Assembly (NCBI GenBank): GCA_038524795.1
Contig: JBCBIJ010000009.1
Location: forward strand, 98,524-162,523
DNA: 64,000 nt
Origin: CALBPI01 sp038524795
GTDB lineage: Bacteria > Pseudomonadota > Gammaproteobacteria > Steroidobacterales > Woeseiaceae
Reading direction: 5' to 3'
A model generated the notes under the pieces. It was not told the origin of the DNA, did not search any database, and saw only the letters and a program-made list of their open reading frames with translations. This document shows, piece by piece, positions 26,481-34,827 of this stretch (within the stretch, counting starts at the first letter, position 1; the number at the start of each line of letters is the position of its first letter). Position numbers and translations under genes: made by a program.

Positions 26481-27818
26481 TCAGCCGCCCGTCGGGATGC
26501 GCAGCACCTGACCCACGCGGATGCGATCGCCGCGGATCCGGTTCTCGCGCCGCAGCGCGCGCAGACTCACGCGGTGGCGTTCAGCGATCTCACTGAGTGT
26601 GTCGCCTGCCGCGATGGTGTAAGTCACCGGCCCGGCCACAATCTGCCCCTGGCTTGCGCGCTGCGCGAACAGCGTATCGACGGGCGGGTTGACGAGGTAG
26701 TAGTCGCGAATGCCCTGGTACACGGCGTTCGCCACGCGGTGCTGGTGCGCCTGATCGTTGAGCTTGCGCTCTTCCTCGGGATTCGAGATGTAGGCTGTTT
26801 CGACAAGAATCGAGGGCACATCGGGCGACTTCAGTACGATGAAACCGGCTTGTTGGACCGTTCGACGGTGTAAACGGTTGACCCGGCCCATCCGCTTGAG
26901 CACCGCCTCACCAATATCGATGCTGGCGTTGATCGTCGCGTTCTGCGACAGGTCCATGAGAACGGAAGCCAGCACAGGCTCCTTCTCGCCGAGCTGAACA
27001 TCGCCAATAAGCGCCGCGTTCTCACGACTTGCGAGACGCCGCGCAGCCTCGTCGCTGGCCCCTTTGAGCGACAGCGCGTAGACGGATGAGCCGTAGGCAC
27101 GGCGATCCTCAACAGCGTCAGCGTGTACCGACACGAACAGGTCGGCATTGGCGCGACGCGCGCGCTCCATACGCTCCCAGTGATCGATCTTGAGATCGCG
27201 CTTGCGCACGAGAAACGCGGACATCCCGGGCTCGGCATTGATCTTGTCGACGAGCTTTCGGCTGATCGCCATCACGACGTCTTTCTCGCGCGTCTTGTTC
27301 TTGCCCACGGCGCCTGGATCGATGCCGCCGTGACCCGGGTCCACCGCAATCACGATGTCACGCCCCTTGGCCTGCGCCGAGGCGCGCTTGACGGGACTCG
27401 GACCCGCGCGCTCGCCCAAATCAATGACCAGGCGCTCCGCAGTGCCCGCACCGGGGCCGGCGAAAAAGCTCTTGGCCTGCACCGCCTTCTCAAGGTCGAG
27501 CACGATGCGCAGCGAGCCGTCAGGCTGTTCGGCGGCGCGCACATTGCGCACAACGCCCACGTTGGCAGGCAGATTGGTGGCGCCCGAGTCGAAGCGCCCT
27601 TTCGCGAGGTCGATCACAACCCGACTTGGATTGCGCAGCGTAAACAGGTTGTGGCGCACGGGTCCGTCAAGATCGAGGACGATGCGCGTGTGGTCCGCCT
27701 CGGCCCAGGCGCGAACGCCTTCCACGACCGTGCCCGCCGACACCTGCGCGAGAGGCACCAGAAGCGCCACGAAGGCGATAACGCGGCGGCAGGTCGACAT
27801 AGTGGGCGCGTACGACAT
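26481..27818 (-). CDS. N-acetylmuramoyl-L-alanine amidase, AmiC/AmiB type with LysM
   Basis: Periplasmic zinc amidase that cleaves septal peptidoglycan during daughter-cell separation. A signal peptide (about 1-28) is followed by an AMIN domain (about 30-130, VRNVRAAEQPDGSLRIVLDL), the Amidase_3 catalytic domain (about 150-370, VIAVDPGHGGIDPGAVGKN with the first zinc His; VSVHADA; VETAYISNPEEE with the catalytic Glu), and one LysM repeat at the end (ITIAAGDTLSEIAERH-like). The AmiB position (tsaE-ami-mutL) is conserved. The start may be ATG 27818 or 27800; neither has a clear ribosome-binding site. Confidence 0.95.
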   Translation of the reverse strand: MSYAPTMSTCRRVIAFVALLVPLAQVSAGTVVEGVRAWAEADHTRIVLDLDGPVRHNLFTLRNPSRVVIDLAKGRFDSGATNLPANVGVVRNVRAAEQPDGSLRIVLDLEKAVQAKSFFAGPGAGTAERLVIDLGERAGPSPVKRASAQAKGRDIVIAVDPGHGGIDPGAVGKNKTREKDVVMAISRKLVDKINAEPGMSAFLVRKRDLKIDHWERMERARRANADLFVSVHADAVEDRRAYGSSVYALSLKGASDEAARRLASRENAALIGDVQLGEKEPVLASVLMDLSQNATINASIDIGEAVLKRMGRVNRLHRRTVQQAGFIVLKSPDVPSILVETAYISNPEEERKLNDQAHQHRVANAVYQGIRDYYLVNPPVDTLFAQRASQGQIVAGPVTYTIAAGDTLSEIAERHRVSLRALRRENRIRGDRIRVGQVLRIPTGG

Positions 27819-27830
27819 AACTACGGCCGG

Positions 27831-27860
27831 ATACTACCGTCGGCGCGCCCGCCAATACAA
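27831..27860 (-). promoter_or_regulatory. Candidate promoter of the amiC-mutL-miaA-hfq operon
   Basis: On the minus strand TTGTAT (27855-27860) and TAGTAT (27831-27836) are separated by 18 bases. The start point would be at about 27823, only a few bases before ATG 27818. It lies in an AT-rich patch that stands out in the 104-bp gap behind tsaE. Moderate match only. Confidence 0.35.
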
Positions 27861-27922
27861 GAAATAAAGGTAAATAAAACCGGCGCCTAGAGCTTATTGC
27901 TCAGGTTGCAGTCGAAGCCTCC

Positions 27923-28399
27923 TCAATGGCTGCGGACCTTGAGCTGCCCCAGCAGGTCGCTGCCAGTGGCGGACGCAGACACAATCCGGGCACGACGACC
28001 CGCGCCGTCGATCTTCAGGGCAACGGTGAGGTCGGCATCCTGCATCGCCGAAGGCGCCCGTTCAGGCCACTCCACGAGGCGCACGCTGTTGCCGAGATCG
28101 CGCCAACCGATGAACTCGAGCTCCGCATCACCCGCCAGCCGGTAGAGGTCGAGGTGGTGCACGTCGAGGTCTTCAAACTGATAGGGCTCGACCAGCGTGT
28201 ACGTCGGACTCGGAACGGGGCCCGTGTGCCCGCAGGCTCGCAGAAAGCCGCGCGCAAAGGTCGTCTTGCCGGCGCCCAGATCCCCTTCAAGGAGCACGAG
28301 CAGCGCACGGTGCTCGCTGGCCAGAATGGCGCGCGCGAGCGCCGCGCCCAGTGCGGCCGTTGCCGGGGCATCGGCCAGCACGCGGTCGATCTCGGTCAT
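27923..28399 (-). CDS. tsaE: tRNA N6-adenosine threonylcarbamoyltransferase ATPase subunit TsaE
   Basis: P-loop ATPase that works with TsaB and TsaD in t6A37 synthesis on tRNAs reading ANN codons. The 158-residue product has Walker A EGDLGAGKTTFARG, the PSPTYTLVEPY motif and the HHLDLYRL / LVEWPER segments typical of the family. The ATG overlaps the nnr stop by one base (TGATG). The nnr-tsaE-ami order is the same as yjeF-yjeE-amiB of E. coli. Confidence 0.97.
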   Translation of the reverse strand: MTEIDRVLADAPATAALGAALARAILASEHRALLVLLEGDLGAGKTTFARGFLRACGHTGPVPSPTYTLVEPYQFEDLDVHHLDLYRLAGDAELEFIGWRDLGNSVRLVEWPERAPSAMQDADLTVALKIDGAGRRARIVSASATGSDLLGQLKVRSH

Positions 28400-29895
28400 C
28401 AGTTGCGCGGATTCAGCCAGTGACGCAATTCGACGAGTAGGTCGCCGGCAAGCAAGCCGCGTTCGCCGCGGCGTGCGGCGCTGTCGCCGGCCAGCGCATG
28501 CACGAGGACGCCCGTGCGCGCCGACGTCGCCGCGTCGAGTCCCTGCGCCAGCAAGGCGGCGATGAGCCCCGTCAGCACATCACCCATGCCGGGCGCCGAC
28601 ATGCCCGGGTTACCAAACGGACAGATACTCGGCACGCTGTCGACGTGCCCCACGAGCGTGCCCGCACCCTTAAGCACCGCGGTCGCGCCCGTCATGTCGA
28701 CGAGATCGGCAAGCGCCTGCAGACGGTCGCCCTGAACTGCGTCCGTCGTTTTGCCAAGCAGGCGGGCCGCCTCGCCCGGGTGCGGCGTGATGATGCACGG
28801 CACGTCGATACCCGACCACGACGCGCGGTCCTCGGACATCAGATTGAGGGCATCAGCATCGAGGACCATGGGCTTGCCCGACGCCAGCACGCGCGCGAGC
28901 AGCATGCGGCTCCAGTCCGTGACATCAAGTCCAGGCCCGCAGGCAATGACCGAGGCGCGCGCGATAAGGTCGTCGAGCGCCGCTTCACTGTCGATGCCCG
29001 TAACCATAAGCTCAGGGCGCGCGGTTACAATGCTGGCCGCGTGCGACGCCGCCGTAGCCACGGTGACCAGACCCGAGCCGCCACGCAGCGCCGCCTCGGC
29101 CGTTAGCCTGGCCGCGCCGGGCATGCCTTCGGCACCGCCCACACAGAGCACATGGCCAAACTGACCTTTGTGCGAATTGAGGGGCCGCGGCGGCAGGCGC
29201 TCCGCAATCTCGTCACGGTACTGGCGCCGCAGCACAGGCAGCGCCTCGGCGTAGACGTCGTGCGGCAACTCCAAGTCTGCAAACATAAGTCGGCCGCAGT
29301 GCGCGGGTCCGTCTGCGAGGAACAATCCGCTCTTAAGACCCACGAACGTCACGGTGAGGTGCGCGCGCACCGCCACACCCCGAACCACCCCCGTCTCGCC
29401 GTCGAGACCCGACGGAATATCGAGCGAGGTCACGGGCGTCGTCGTATCGTTGATCGCGATAATCGCGTCGCGCATCTCGCCGCGCACGTCCTGCTTGAGG
29501 CCGCTGCCGATGAGCGCGTCAACGATCATGCCCGTGCCCGCGAGCAGCTGCGGGTCCCAGGCGCGCGTAATGCCGCCCGACTCGAGGTATTCCTCGTAGG
29601 CCCGCGCCGCATCGCCGCGCAACTCCTCGGGATTGCCAAACGCCACCACGCGCACGGCGATACCCGCCGCGCGCGCCAGGCGCGCCAGCACATAGCCGTC
29701 GCCGCCGTTATTGCCGCCGCCACAAAGCACCACCATGGATCGCAACCCAGGGTAGCGCTGGTTCATGACCGACAGCGCGGCCGCGCCGGCGCGGCGCATC
29801 AGCGTGTAACCAGGGATCCCGAAGTCGTCGAGCGCGCGCCGATCCAGCGCGCGCACCGCTTCGGCCGAATAGATGTCGACGGGCAGGTGTATCAC
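28399..29895 (-). CDS. nnr: Bifunctional NAD(P)H-hydrate epimerase / ADP-dependent dehydratase
   Basis: Repairs hydrated NADH and NADPH. The N-terminal epimerase domain (about 1-215) has VVLCGGGNNGGDGYVLARLA and TSLDIPSGLDGETG. The C-terminal ribokinase-like dehydratase (about 225-490) has KGQFGHVLCVGG, IACGPGLDVTDW, VLDADALN, ITPHPGEAARLLG and NPGMSAPGMGDVLTGLIAA. A longer open frame continues upstream across the divergent gene, so the start must be a GTG at 29895 or 29901. I prefer 29895 because a TATAAT box lies seven bases upstream and no Shine-Dalgarno is present. Product 498 residues. Confidence 0.95.
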   Translation of the reverse strand: MIHLPVDIYSAEAVRALDRRALDDFGIPGYTLMRRAGAAALSVMNQRYPGLRSMVVLCGGGNNGGDGYVLARLARAAGIAVRVVAFGNPEELRGDAARAYEEYLESGGITRAWDPQLLAGTGMIVDALIGSGLKQDVRGEMRDAIIAINDTTTPVTSLDIPSGLDGETGVVRGVAVRAHLTVTFVGLKSGLFLADGPAHCGRLMFADLELPHDVYAEALPVLRRQYRDEIAERLPPRPLNSHKGQFGHVLCVGGAEGMPGAARLTAEAALRGGSGLVTVATAASHAASIVTARPELMVTGIDSEAALDDLIARASVIACGPGLDVTDWSRMLLARVLASGKPMVLDADALNLMSEDRASWSGIDVPCIITPHPGEAARLLGKTTDAVQGDRLQALADLVDMTGATAVLKGAGTLVGHVDSVPSICPFGNPGMSAPGMGDVLTGLIAALLAQGLDAATSARTGVLVHALAGDSAARRGERGLLAGDLLVELRHWLNPRN

Positions 29896-29902
29896 CGTCA
29901 CG

Positions 29903-29910
29903 ATTATACT
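29903..29910. promoter_or_regulatory. Shared -10 core of divergent leaderless promoters (nnr / queG)
   Basis: ATTATACT contains TATACT on the plus strand (29905-29910), six bases before the queG ATG, and TATAAT on the minus strand (29908-29903), seven bases before a GTG of nnr. Transcription from a -10 box starts about seven bases downstream, so both mRNAs would begin at or next to the start codon. Neither gene has a Shine-Dalgarno. No clear -35 box is visible for either. Confidence 0.5.
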
Positions 29911-29916
29911 CGCCGC

Positions 29917-31032
29917 ATGGAGTCGGCAGAACCGAATACGCCGGCCGATCACTCGCAGGCGGCCATGCAGGCCCTGCGACAGCAGATCGGCACCTGGGTC
30001 CGAGAGCTTGGCTTCGCGGCGTTCGGTATCACAGACACCGATCTCGGCGACAGCCCGGCGCGGCTCGCCGACTGGATCGCGGCAGGACGCCATGGCGAGA
30101 TGGGCTGGTTCGAGGCCAACCACGACAAGCGCACGCAGCCCGACAAACTGACGCCAGGAACACGGCGCATCATTTCCGTTCGACTCGACTACCTACCCGA
30201 AGACCAGGCGCAGGCGCGCGCCCTGCTCGACCACCCAACACAGGCCTACGTGTCGCGCTATGCGCTTGGCCGCGACTACCACAAGCTCATCCGCCCGCGG
30301 CTGCAGAAGCTCGCCAACCGAATCACCGAAGCCGCCGGTCAGTTTGGCTACCGTGCCTTCGTCGATTCAGCGCCCGTCATGGAGAAGCCGATTGCCGCCA
30401 ATGCCGGGCTGGGCTGGATCGGCAAGCACACCAATGTCATCAACCGGCACAGCGGCTCGTGGTTTTTCCTTGGCGAGTTGTTTACGGACCTGCCTTTGCC
30501 CGTCGATCCGCCTGCGAGCGACCATTGCGGCAGCTGCACGGCCTGTATCGAGGTCTGCCCGACCCAAGCCATCACCGCGCCCTACGAGTTGGATGCGCGA
30601 CGTTGCATCTCCTACCTGACGATCGAACACGACGGCGACATCCCCGAGGCGCTGCGGCCCGGCATAGGCAATCGCGTCTTCGGCTGCGACGACTGCCAGT
30701 TGTTCTGCCCCTGGAACAAGTTCGCGCGCCTCACAGCAGAAGGCGATTTTGCGCCGCGGCACGGCCTCGATGACATCGCACTGGCCGACCTGGCAGGCTG
30801 GAGTGAAGACGAGTGGCTCAAGCGCACCGAGGGCAGCGCGATACGACGCGCGGGCATCCGACGCTGGCGGCGTAACCTCGCTGTAGCGCTGGGCAACGCC
30901 GCACCCGGTAAGGCGACGACCGGCGCGCTCCACGAGCTGGCTCGCAACGACGACGACCAGGTCCGCCGCCACGCTGAGTGGGGGCTCGCACAACACCAAC
31001 ACAAGACTGATACCACAAGGCCATCCTCATGA
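29917..31032 (+). CDS. queG: Epoxyqueuosine reductase QueG
   Basis: Cobalamin-dependent enzyme that reduces epoxyqueuosine to queuosine in the wobble position of tRNAs with GUN anticodons. The 371-residue chain has the N-terminal cobalamin/substrate region (RYALGRDYHKLIRPRL, PVMEKPIAANAGLGWIGKHT), and two 4Fe-4S clusters: C204-x2-C207-x2-C210-x3-C214 and C257-x2-C260-x3-C264 (CDDCQLFCPWN). A HEAT-like C-terminus follows. The longer open frame upstream is antisense to nnr and is not coding. It is divergent from nnr, as yjeS is from yjeF in E. coli, and overlaps ppk2 by four bases. Confidence 0.96.
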   Translation: MESAEPNTPADHSQAAMQALRQQIGTWVRELGFAAFGITDTDLGDSPARLADWIAAGRHGEMGWFEANHDKRTQPDKLTPGTRRIISVRLDYLPEDQAQARALLDHPTQAYVSRYALGRDYHKLIRPRLQKLANRITEAAGQFGYRAFVDSAPVMEKPIAANAGLGWIGKHTNVINRHSGSWFFLGELFTDLPLPVDPPASDHCGSCTACIEVCPTQAITAPYELDARRCISYLTIEHDGDIPEALRPGIGNRVFGCDDCQLFCPWNKFARLTAEGDFAPRHGLDDIALADLAGWSEDEWLKRTEGSAIRRAGIRRWRRNLAVALGNAAPGKATTGALHELARNDDDQVRRHAEWGLAQHQHKTDTTRPSS

Positions 31033-31910
31033 CGACACCGTTTCAGGCCCCCGCAAGCGACTACCTTGCGCCGTTCGACGGCAGCTTCCAGATCGGCGAC
31101 TTCACCTGTCGCGACGACGCGAGCCCTGGCAAAGACGAGGCCCGCGAACGGCTCGATGCTGCGCGTGAGCGCATCGTGGACGCACAGCGCCGCCTTTACG
31201 CGCAGGACACTTGGTCGGTGCTGCTGGTATTCCAGGCCATGGACGCAGCGGGTAAGGACTCGACCATTCGACGCGTGTTGTCGGGCGTAAATCCCGCGGG
31301 CTGCCAAGTCACGAGCTTCAAGAAGCCGTCTACGAAGGAGCTGGGCCACGACTTTCTCTGGCGTCATGCCTGCGCTCTGCCCTCACGTGGCCAGATTGGT
31401 GTGTTCAACCGCAGCCACTACGAAGAGGTGCTTGTGGTGCGCGTGCACCCGAAGATTCTCGGCTACCAAAAACTGCCGTTCGAGACGGACCTCGATGCCA
31501 TCTGGCCACAGCGGCTGCAGTCGATTGTCGAGCACGAACGCCACCTCGCGCGGAACGGCACAGCCATCCTCAAGTTTTTCCTCAACGTCTCGCTTGAAGA
31601 ACAGCGCGAACGCTTCCTGGCGCGTTTGGAAACGCCCCACAAGCGCTGGAAATTCGAGCCCGGCGACGTACGCGAACGCGCGCATTGGGATGCCTATCAG
31701 CGCGCCTACGACGAGGCGATTCGCGAGACGTCAAAACCCTGGGCGCCCTGGTATGCGATCCCGGCCGACAGCAAGCCCGCCATGCGCTGCCACGTCGCGG
31801 AGATCGTCGCCGACGCACTTGATAGCCTAGAGCTCAGCTACCCGCAAACGGGTGCCAGCGACCAGGCCGTGCACGACGAGATGCACCGGGCCCTGTTAGC
31901 GGAAGCGTGA
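31029..31910 (+). CDS. Polyphosphate kinase 2 family protein
   Basis: Phosphotransferase that uses polyphosphate to phosphorylate nucleotides, or the reverse. The 293-residue single-domain product has Walker A FQAMDAAGKDST (69-79), Walker B GVFNRSHYEEVLVVRVHP (about 124-141) and the lid-region ETPHKRWKFEPGDVRER. The FNRSHYEEVLV form of Walker B and the length are like the PPK2 group that makes ADP/ATP from AMP/ADP, but the exact substrate cannot be fixed here. The ATG overlaps the queG stop (ATGA), so the two are translationally coupled. Confidence 0.92.
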   Translation: MTTPFQAPASDYLAPFDGSFQIGDFTCRDDASPGKDEARERLDAARERIVDAQRRLYAQDTWSVLLVFQAMDAAGKDSTIRRVLSGVNPAGCQVTSFKKPSTKELGHDFLWRHACALPSRGQIGVFNRSHYEEVLVVRVHPKILGYQKLPFETDLDAIWPQRLQSIVEHERHLARNGTAILKFFLNVSLEEQRERFLARLETPHKRWKFEPGDVRERAHWDAYQRAYDEAIRETSKPWAPWYAIPADSKPAMRCHVAEIVADALDSLELSYPQTGASDQAVHDEMHRALLAEA

Positions 31911-31914
31911 GGCC

Positions 31915-32790
31915 TCAGCCGGCGGAGACGTTATCGATGAGGCGCGCGCGACCCAAAAGCGCTGCGGCCAGGACGACCCAACGCGTGTCTTCTTTCTTGG
32001 ATTTCTTGAGCGTGTCCGGGTTGCGGATCGCGACGTAGTCGCAGAGAAAACCGGCTTCCTCAAGTGTGGCCACGGCTTCAGCCCGCAGCGCTTTGTAGTC
32101 GCGTGCGCCGCCCTCAAGCGCCCTCGCGATGCGTGAAAGCTCACGGTGGAGCAGCGGCGCCTTCGCGCGGTCACGCTCGGACAAGTACTGGTTGCGAGAG
32201 CTCATGGCCAAGCCGTCTGATTCGCGCACCGTCGGAGCAGACTGCACCGCGACAGGCAGCGACAGATCTCGCACCATCTGTTCGATCACAGCGACCTGCT
32301 GGTAGTCCTTGCGCCCGAACACGGCGACGTCAGGCGCCACCATGAGGAACAGCCGGGCTACAACCGTGGCAACGCCATCGAAGTGCCCCGGTCGATGCTT
32401 ACCCTCGAGCCGGTTTGCGATGCCCGGCACACTGACGTGCGTCGCATTCTCAATGCCGAGCGGGTACATCGTCACGTCGTTGGGCGTGTACACCACGTCG
32501 GCACCGGCTTTGGCCAGCTGCTGGCAGTCGCGCTCGAGCGTCCGCGGGTAGTTGCCAAAGTCTTCGTTCGCGCCGAATTGTGTCGGATTCACGTAGATGC
32601 TCACCACAACGCGCTCGGCAAGGCTGCGTGCGTGCTCAACGAGCGCCAGGTGACCCGCGTGCAGGTTGCCCATCGTCGGCACGAACGCCACGCGCGCGCC
32701 CTCGTTGCGGAAGCCTGCGACCTGCTCTCGCAGCGCGGGCAGTGACTCGACCACCTGCATCGTCAGCACCGCCCCCCGCGCCGCGCTCAT
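31915..32790 (-). CDS. panC: Pantothenate synthetase
   Basis: Joins pantoate and beta-alanine with ATP to make pantothenate, a precursor of coenzyme A. The nucleotide motif VPTMGNLHAGH, GRKDYQQVAVI and the KMS-like SSRNQYLS are present. An ATG at 32790 overlaps the panB stop by four bases (ATGA), giving 291 residues. An in-frame ATG at 32760 (MQVVESLPALREQV) aligns better with the E. coli N-terminus, so the first ten residues are uncertain. It converges with ppk2 with only four bases between stops. Confidence 0.96.
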   Translation of the reverse strand: MSAARGAVLTMQVVESLPALREQVAGFRNEGARVAFVPTMGNLHAGHLALVEHARSLAERVVVSIYVNPTQFGANEDFGNYPRTLERDCQQLAKAGADVVYTPNDVTMYPLGIENATHVSVPGIANRLEGKHRPGHFDGVATVVARLFLMVAPDVAVFGRKDYQQVAVIEQMVRDLSLPVAVQSAPTVRESDGLAMSSRNQYLSERDRAKAPLLHRELSRIARALEGGARDYKALRAEAVATLEEAGFLCDYVAIRNPDTLKKSKKEDTRWVVLAAALLGRARLIDNVSAG

Positions 32791-33617
32791 GAGAAACAGT
32801 GCTCCGGCGCCGGGTAACTCTTGTCCTTCACTGAGGCGACAAAGTGTTGCACCGACTCGAGCGGTGAATGCGTGTCCTGCGCGTAGTTGCGCACGAAGCG
32901 CGGCACGCGGCCAAGCGTGATGCCCAACACGTCATAGAGCACCAGGATCTGGCCGTCGACATCGGGGCCGGCGCCGATCCCGATAACCGGCACGTGCACG
33001 GCATCGGTAATCGCGGCGCCCAATTCGTTGGGGACACATTCAAGCAATACGATGTCGGCACCCACGGCTTCGAGACGCTTTGCCGCCTCAACCATGCGTT
33101 GCGCCTGCTCCGGATCGCGACCCTGCACCTTGAAGCCACCGATCTTGTGCACGCTCTGCGGCTTGAGCCCGATGTGCGCGCAGACGGGGATGTCGTGGCG
33201 CGCCAGGTGCTCAACGATCTCGATCTGCCCCTCACCGCCCTCGAGCTTGATCATCATGGCCCCGCCCTCTTGCATGAGACGCACGGCATTGTCGAGTGCC
33301 TGCTCGGGCGACGTGTAGCTCATGAACGGCATGTCGGCCATGAGGAAGGCGTGCGTGAGGCCGCGTGCGACGGCCTTGGAGTGGTAGACGATGTCATCCA
33401 CTGTGACGGGCACCGTCGTGTCGTGGCCCTGGATGACCATACCCAGCGAATCGCCCACGAGCACGACGTCTATTCCGGCGCGATCGACAACGGCCGCAAA
33501 GCTCGCGTCGTAGGCCGTGATGCAGGCGATGGGCACACCCTCGGCTTTCATTTTGGCCAGGCTCGCGACGTTGATGGGTGGCGCGTCCATGGCGCGCTGT
33601 TCGAGTTGGGTATACAT
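32787..33617 (-). CDS. panB: 3-methyl-2-oxobutanoate hydroxymethyltransferase
   Basis: First step of pantothenate synthesis: adds a hydroxymethyl group from methylene-THF to alpha-ketoisovalerate. The 276-residue TIM-barrel enzyme contains ITAYDASFAAVVDRAGID, the metal-binding VGDSLGMVIQGHDTTVPVT, LMADMPFMSY, HIGLKPQSVHKIGGFKVQGR, and VIGIGAGPDVDGQ. It is followed by panC with a four-base overlap and preceded by the deoxynucleoside kinase 53 bases upstream. Confidence 0.98.
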   Translation of the reverse strand: MYTQLEQRAMDAPPINVASLAKMKAEGVPIACITAYDASFAAVVDRAGIDVVLVGDSLGMVIQGHDTTVPVTVDDIVYHSKAVARGLTHAFLMADMPFMSYTSPEQALDNAVRLMQEGGAMMIKLEGGEGQIEIVEHLARHDIPVCAHIGLKPQSVHKIGGFKVQGRDPEQAQRMVEAAKRLEAVGADIVLLECVPNELGAAITDAVHVPVIGIGAGPDVDGQILVLYDVLGITLGRVPRFVRNYAQDTHSPLESVQHFVASVKDKSYPAPEHCFS

Positions 33618-33670
33618 GGCGGGCTCGTATGAATGCGGCCGACAGGATACCCCATCTAGCCCTTGGGGCC

Positions 33671-34318
33671 TCAGCCGAACGCAGCGATGGGGTTGTAGAA
33701 GTGGCGCCCGCGACGCGTGCTTTTGACGCGTTCGAGCAGCGCATCGAACTCGACATCGTTATGAATGGGGTCGATCGCCGCAACGTTGACGATCAGGAGC
33801 GGCGCGGCGTCGTAGTCGTGAAAAAAGCTCGCGTAACGCTCGGCGACCTGCTCCAGGTAGTCCCGCTCAATGTGGCGCTCATGCTCAATCCCTCGACGGG
33901 CAATGCGCTCTGCCAACACGTCGACCGGGGCTTGCAGGTACACCACGAGATCGGGCTGGGGCGGGTCAATCCCGAGTCGAGCGCGGATCTGCTCGTAGAG
34001 CGAGAGTTCCTCCGGGTCCAGATTGAGTTCGGCAAACAAGCGGTCACGCTCAAGCAAGAAATCGGCGATGCGCAACGATGAGAACAGGTCGTCCTGGCGC
34101 AGCGCCTCGACCTGGCGCGCGCGCTCGAACAGGAAAAACAACTGCGCGGGCAAAGCTGAACCCTTGCGGTCGCGGTAGAACCGCTCAAGAAACGGATTGT
34201 CGGCCTGCGACTCGAGTACCAGGCCGGCGTTGAGACGTTCCGCCAGTCGTTCAGCCAACGCGGTCTTACCAACACCAATTGGGCCTTCCACAGCAATGAA
34301 GGCCGGCTCACTGCTCAC
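33671..34318 (-). CDS. Deoxynucleoside kinase family protein
   Basis: A 215-residue P-loop kinase of the dNK/dGK family, which phosphorylates deoxynucleosides for salvage. P loop EGPIGVGKTAL (11-21); ESQADNPFLERFYRD and the conserved ERD segment RIADFLLERDRLFA; the lid-like RGIEHERHIERDYLEQVAERY. The GTG start at 34318 overlaps the folK stop (GTGA), fitting the operon better than the ATG at 34336. The position between folK and panB is not the E. coli order. Base specificity is not predictable. Confidence 0.9.
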   Translation of the reverse strand: MSSEPAFIAVEGPIGVGKTALAERLAERLNAGLVLESQADNPFLERFYRDRKGSALPAQLFFLFERARQVEALRQDDLFSSLRIADFLLERDRLFAELNLDPEELSLYEQIRARLGIDPPQPDLVVYLQAPVDVLAERIARRGIEHERHIERDYLEQVAERYASFFHDYDAAPLLIVNVAAIDPIHNDVEFDALLERVKSTRRGRHFYNPIAAFG

Positions 34319-34827
34319 GCACGCCCCCCGAGGCAATCGATACGTTGATCGGACACGGCGTCGAGGAGCGTCGACACCATGCCGTGACCGGGGACCGTGA
34401 GCGTCGGCGCCAGTGTCGCCAATGGACGCAACACAAACGCGCGCTGCGTCATACGCGGATGCGGCAGCGTGAGCGTTGGCGTTTCTGTGACGACATCAGA
34501 CAAGAGCAGAAGATCCAGGTCGAGACGACGCGGCGCCCATCGTACACCGTCGCGCACCCGCCCGTGCTCACGCTCCAGTTCGAGCAACATCTGCAGTAGC
34601 GAGTCCGGCGCGCCTGACCAAAGGAAGGCAGCGACCGCGTTGATGTAGTCAGGCTGCGGCCCCGTCCCCACGGGCGCGCTAGCCCAAAGATCGGACGCCC
34701 GAAATGCGCGCGTGTCGTCGCGCGCGGCGAGGTCCCGGAGTGCCGCAGTGACACGCTCCTGCGGCGCGTCGAGATTGCTGCCGACGCCGACGTAGGCCGG
34801 GCGCCAGCGCTCAGGCGTCGCCGTCAT
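34315..34827 (-). CDS. folK: 2-amino-4-hydroxy-6-hydroxymethyldihydropteridine pyrophosphokinase
   Basis: Transfers pyrophosphate from ATP to the pterin in folate synthesis. The 170 residues show AYVGVGSNLDAPQERV at the N-terminus, the HPPK signature RWAPRRLDLDLLLLSD with its metal-binding Asp pair, and LPHPRMTQRAFVLRPL. The start at 34827 is the only reasonable one: upstream codons belong to pcnB in another frame. It overlaps pcnB by 17 bases, the typical gammaproteobacterial pcnB-folK arrangement. Confidence 0.97.
   Translation of the reverse strand: MTATPERWRPAYVGVGSNLDAPQERVTAALRDLAARDDTRAFRASDLWASAPVGTGPQPDYINAVAAFLWSGAPDSLLQMLLELEREHGRVRDGVRWAPRRLDLDLLLLSDVVTETPTLTLPHPRMTQRAFVLRPLATLAPTLTVPGHGMVSTLLDAVSDQRIDCLGGRA

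Noticed and set aside
31908..31917. TGAGGCCTCA palindrome at the ppk2/panC junction
   Set aside because: Most of its symmetry comes from two facing TGA stop codons; there is no loop and no T run.
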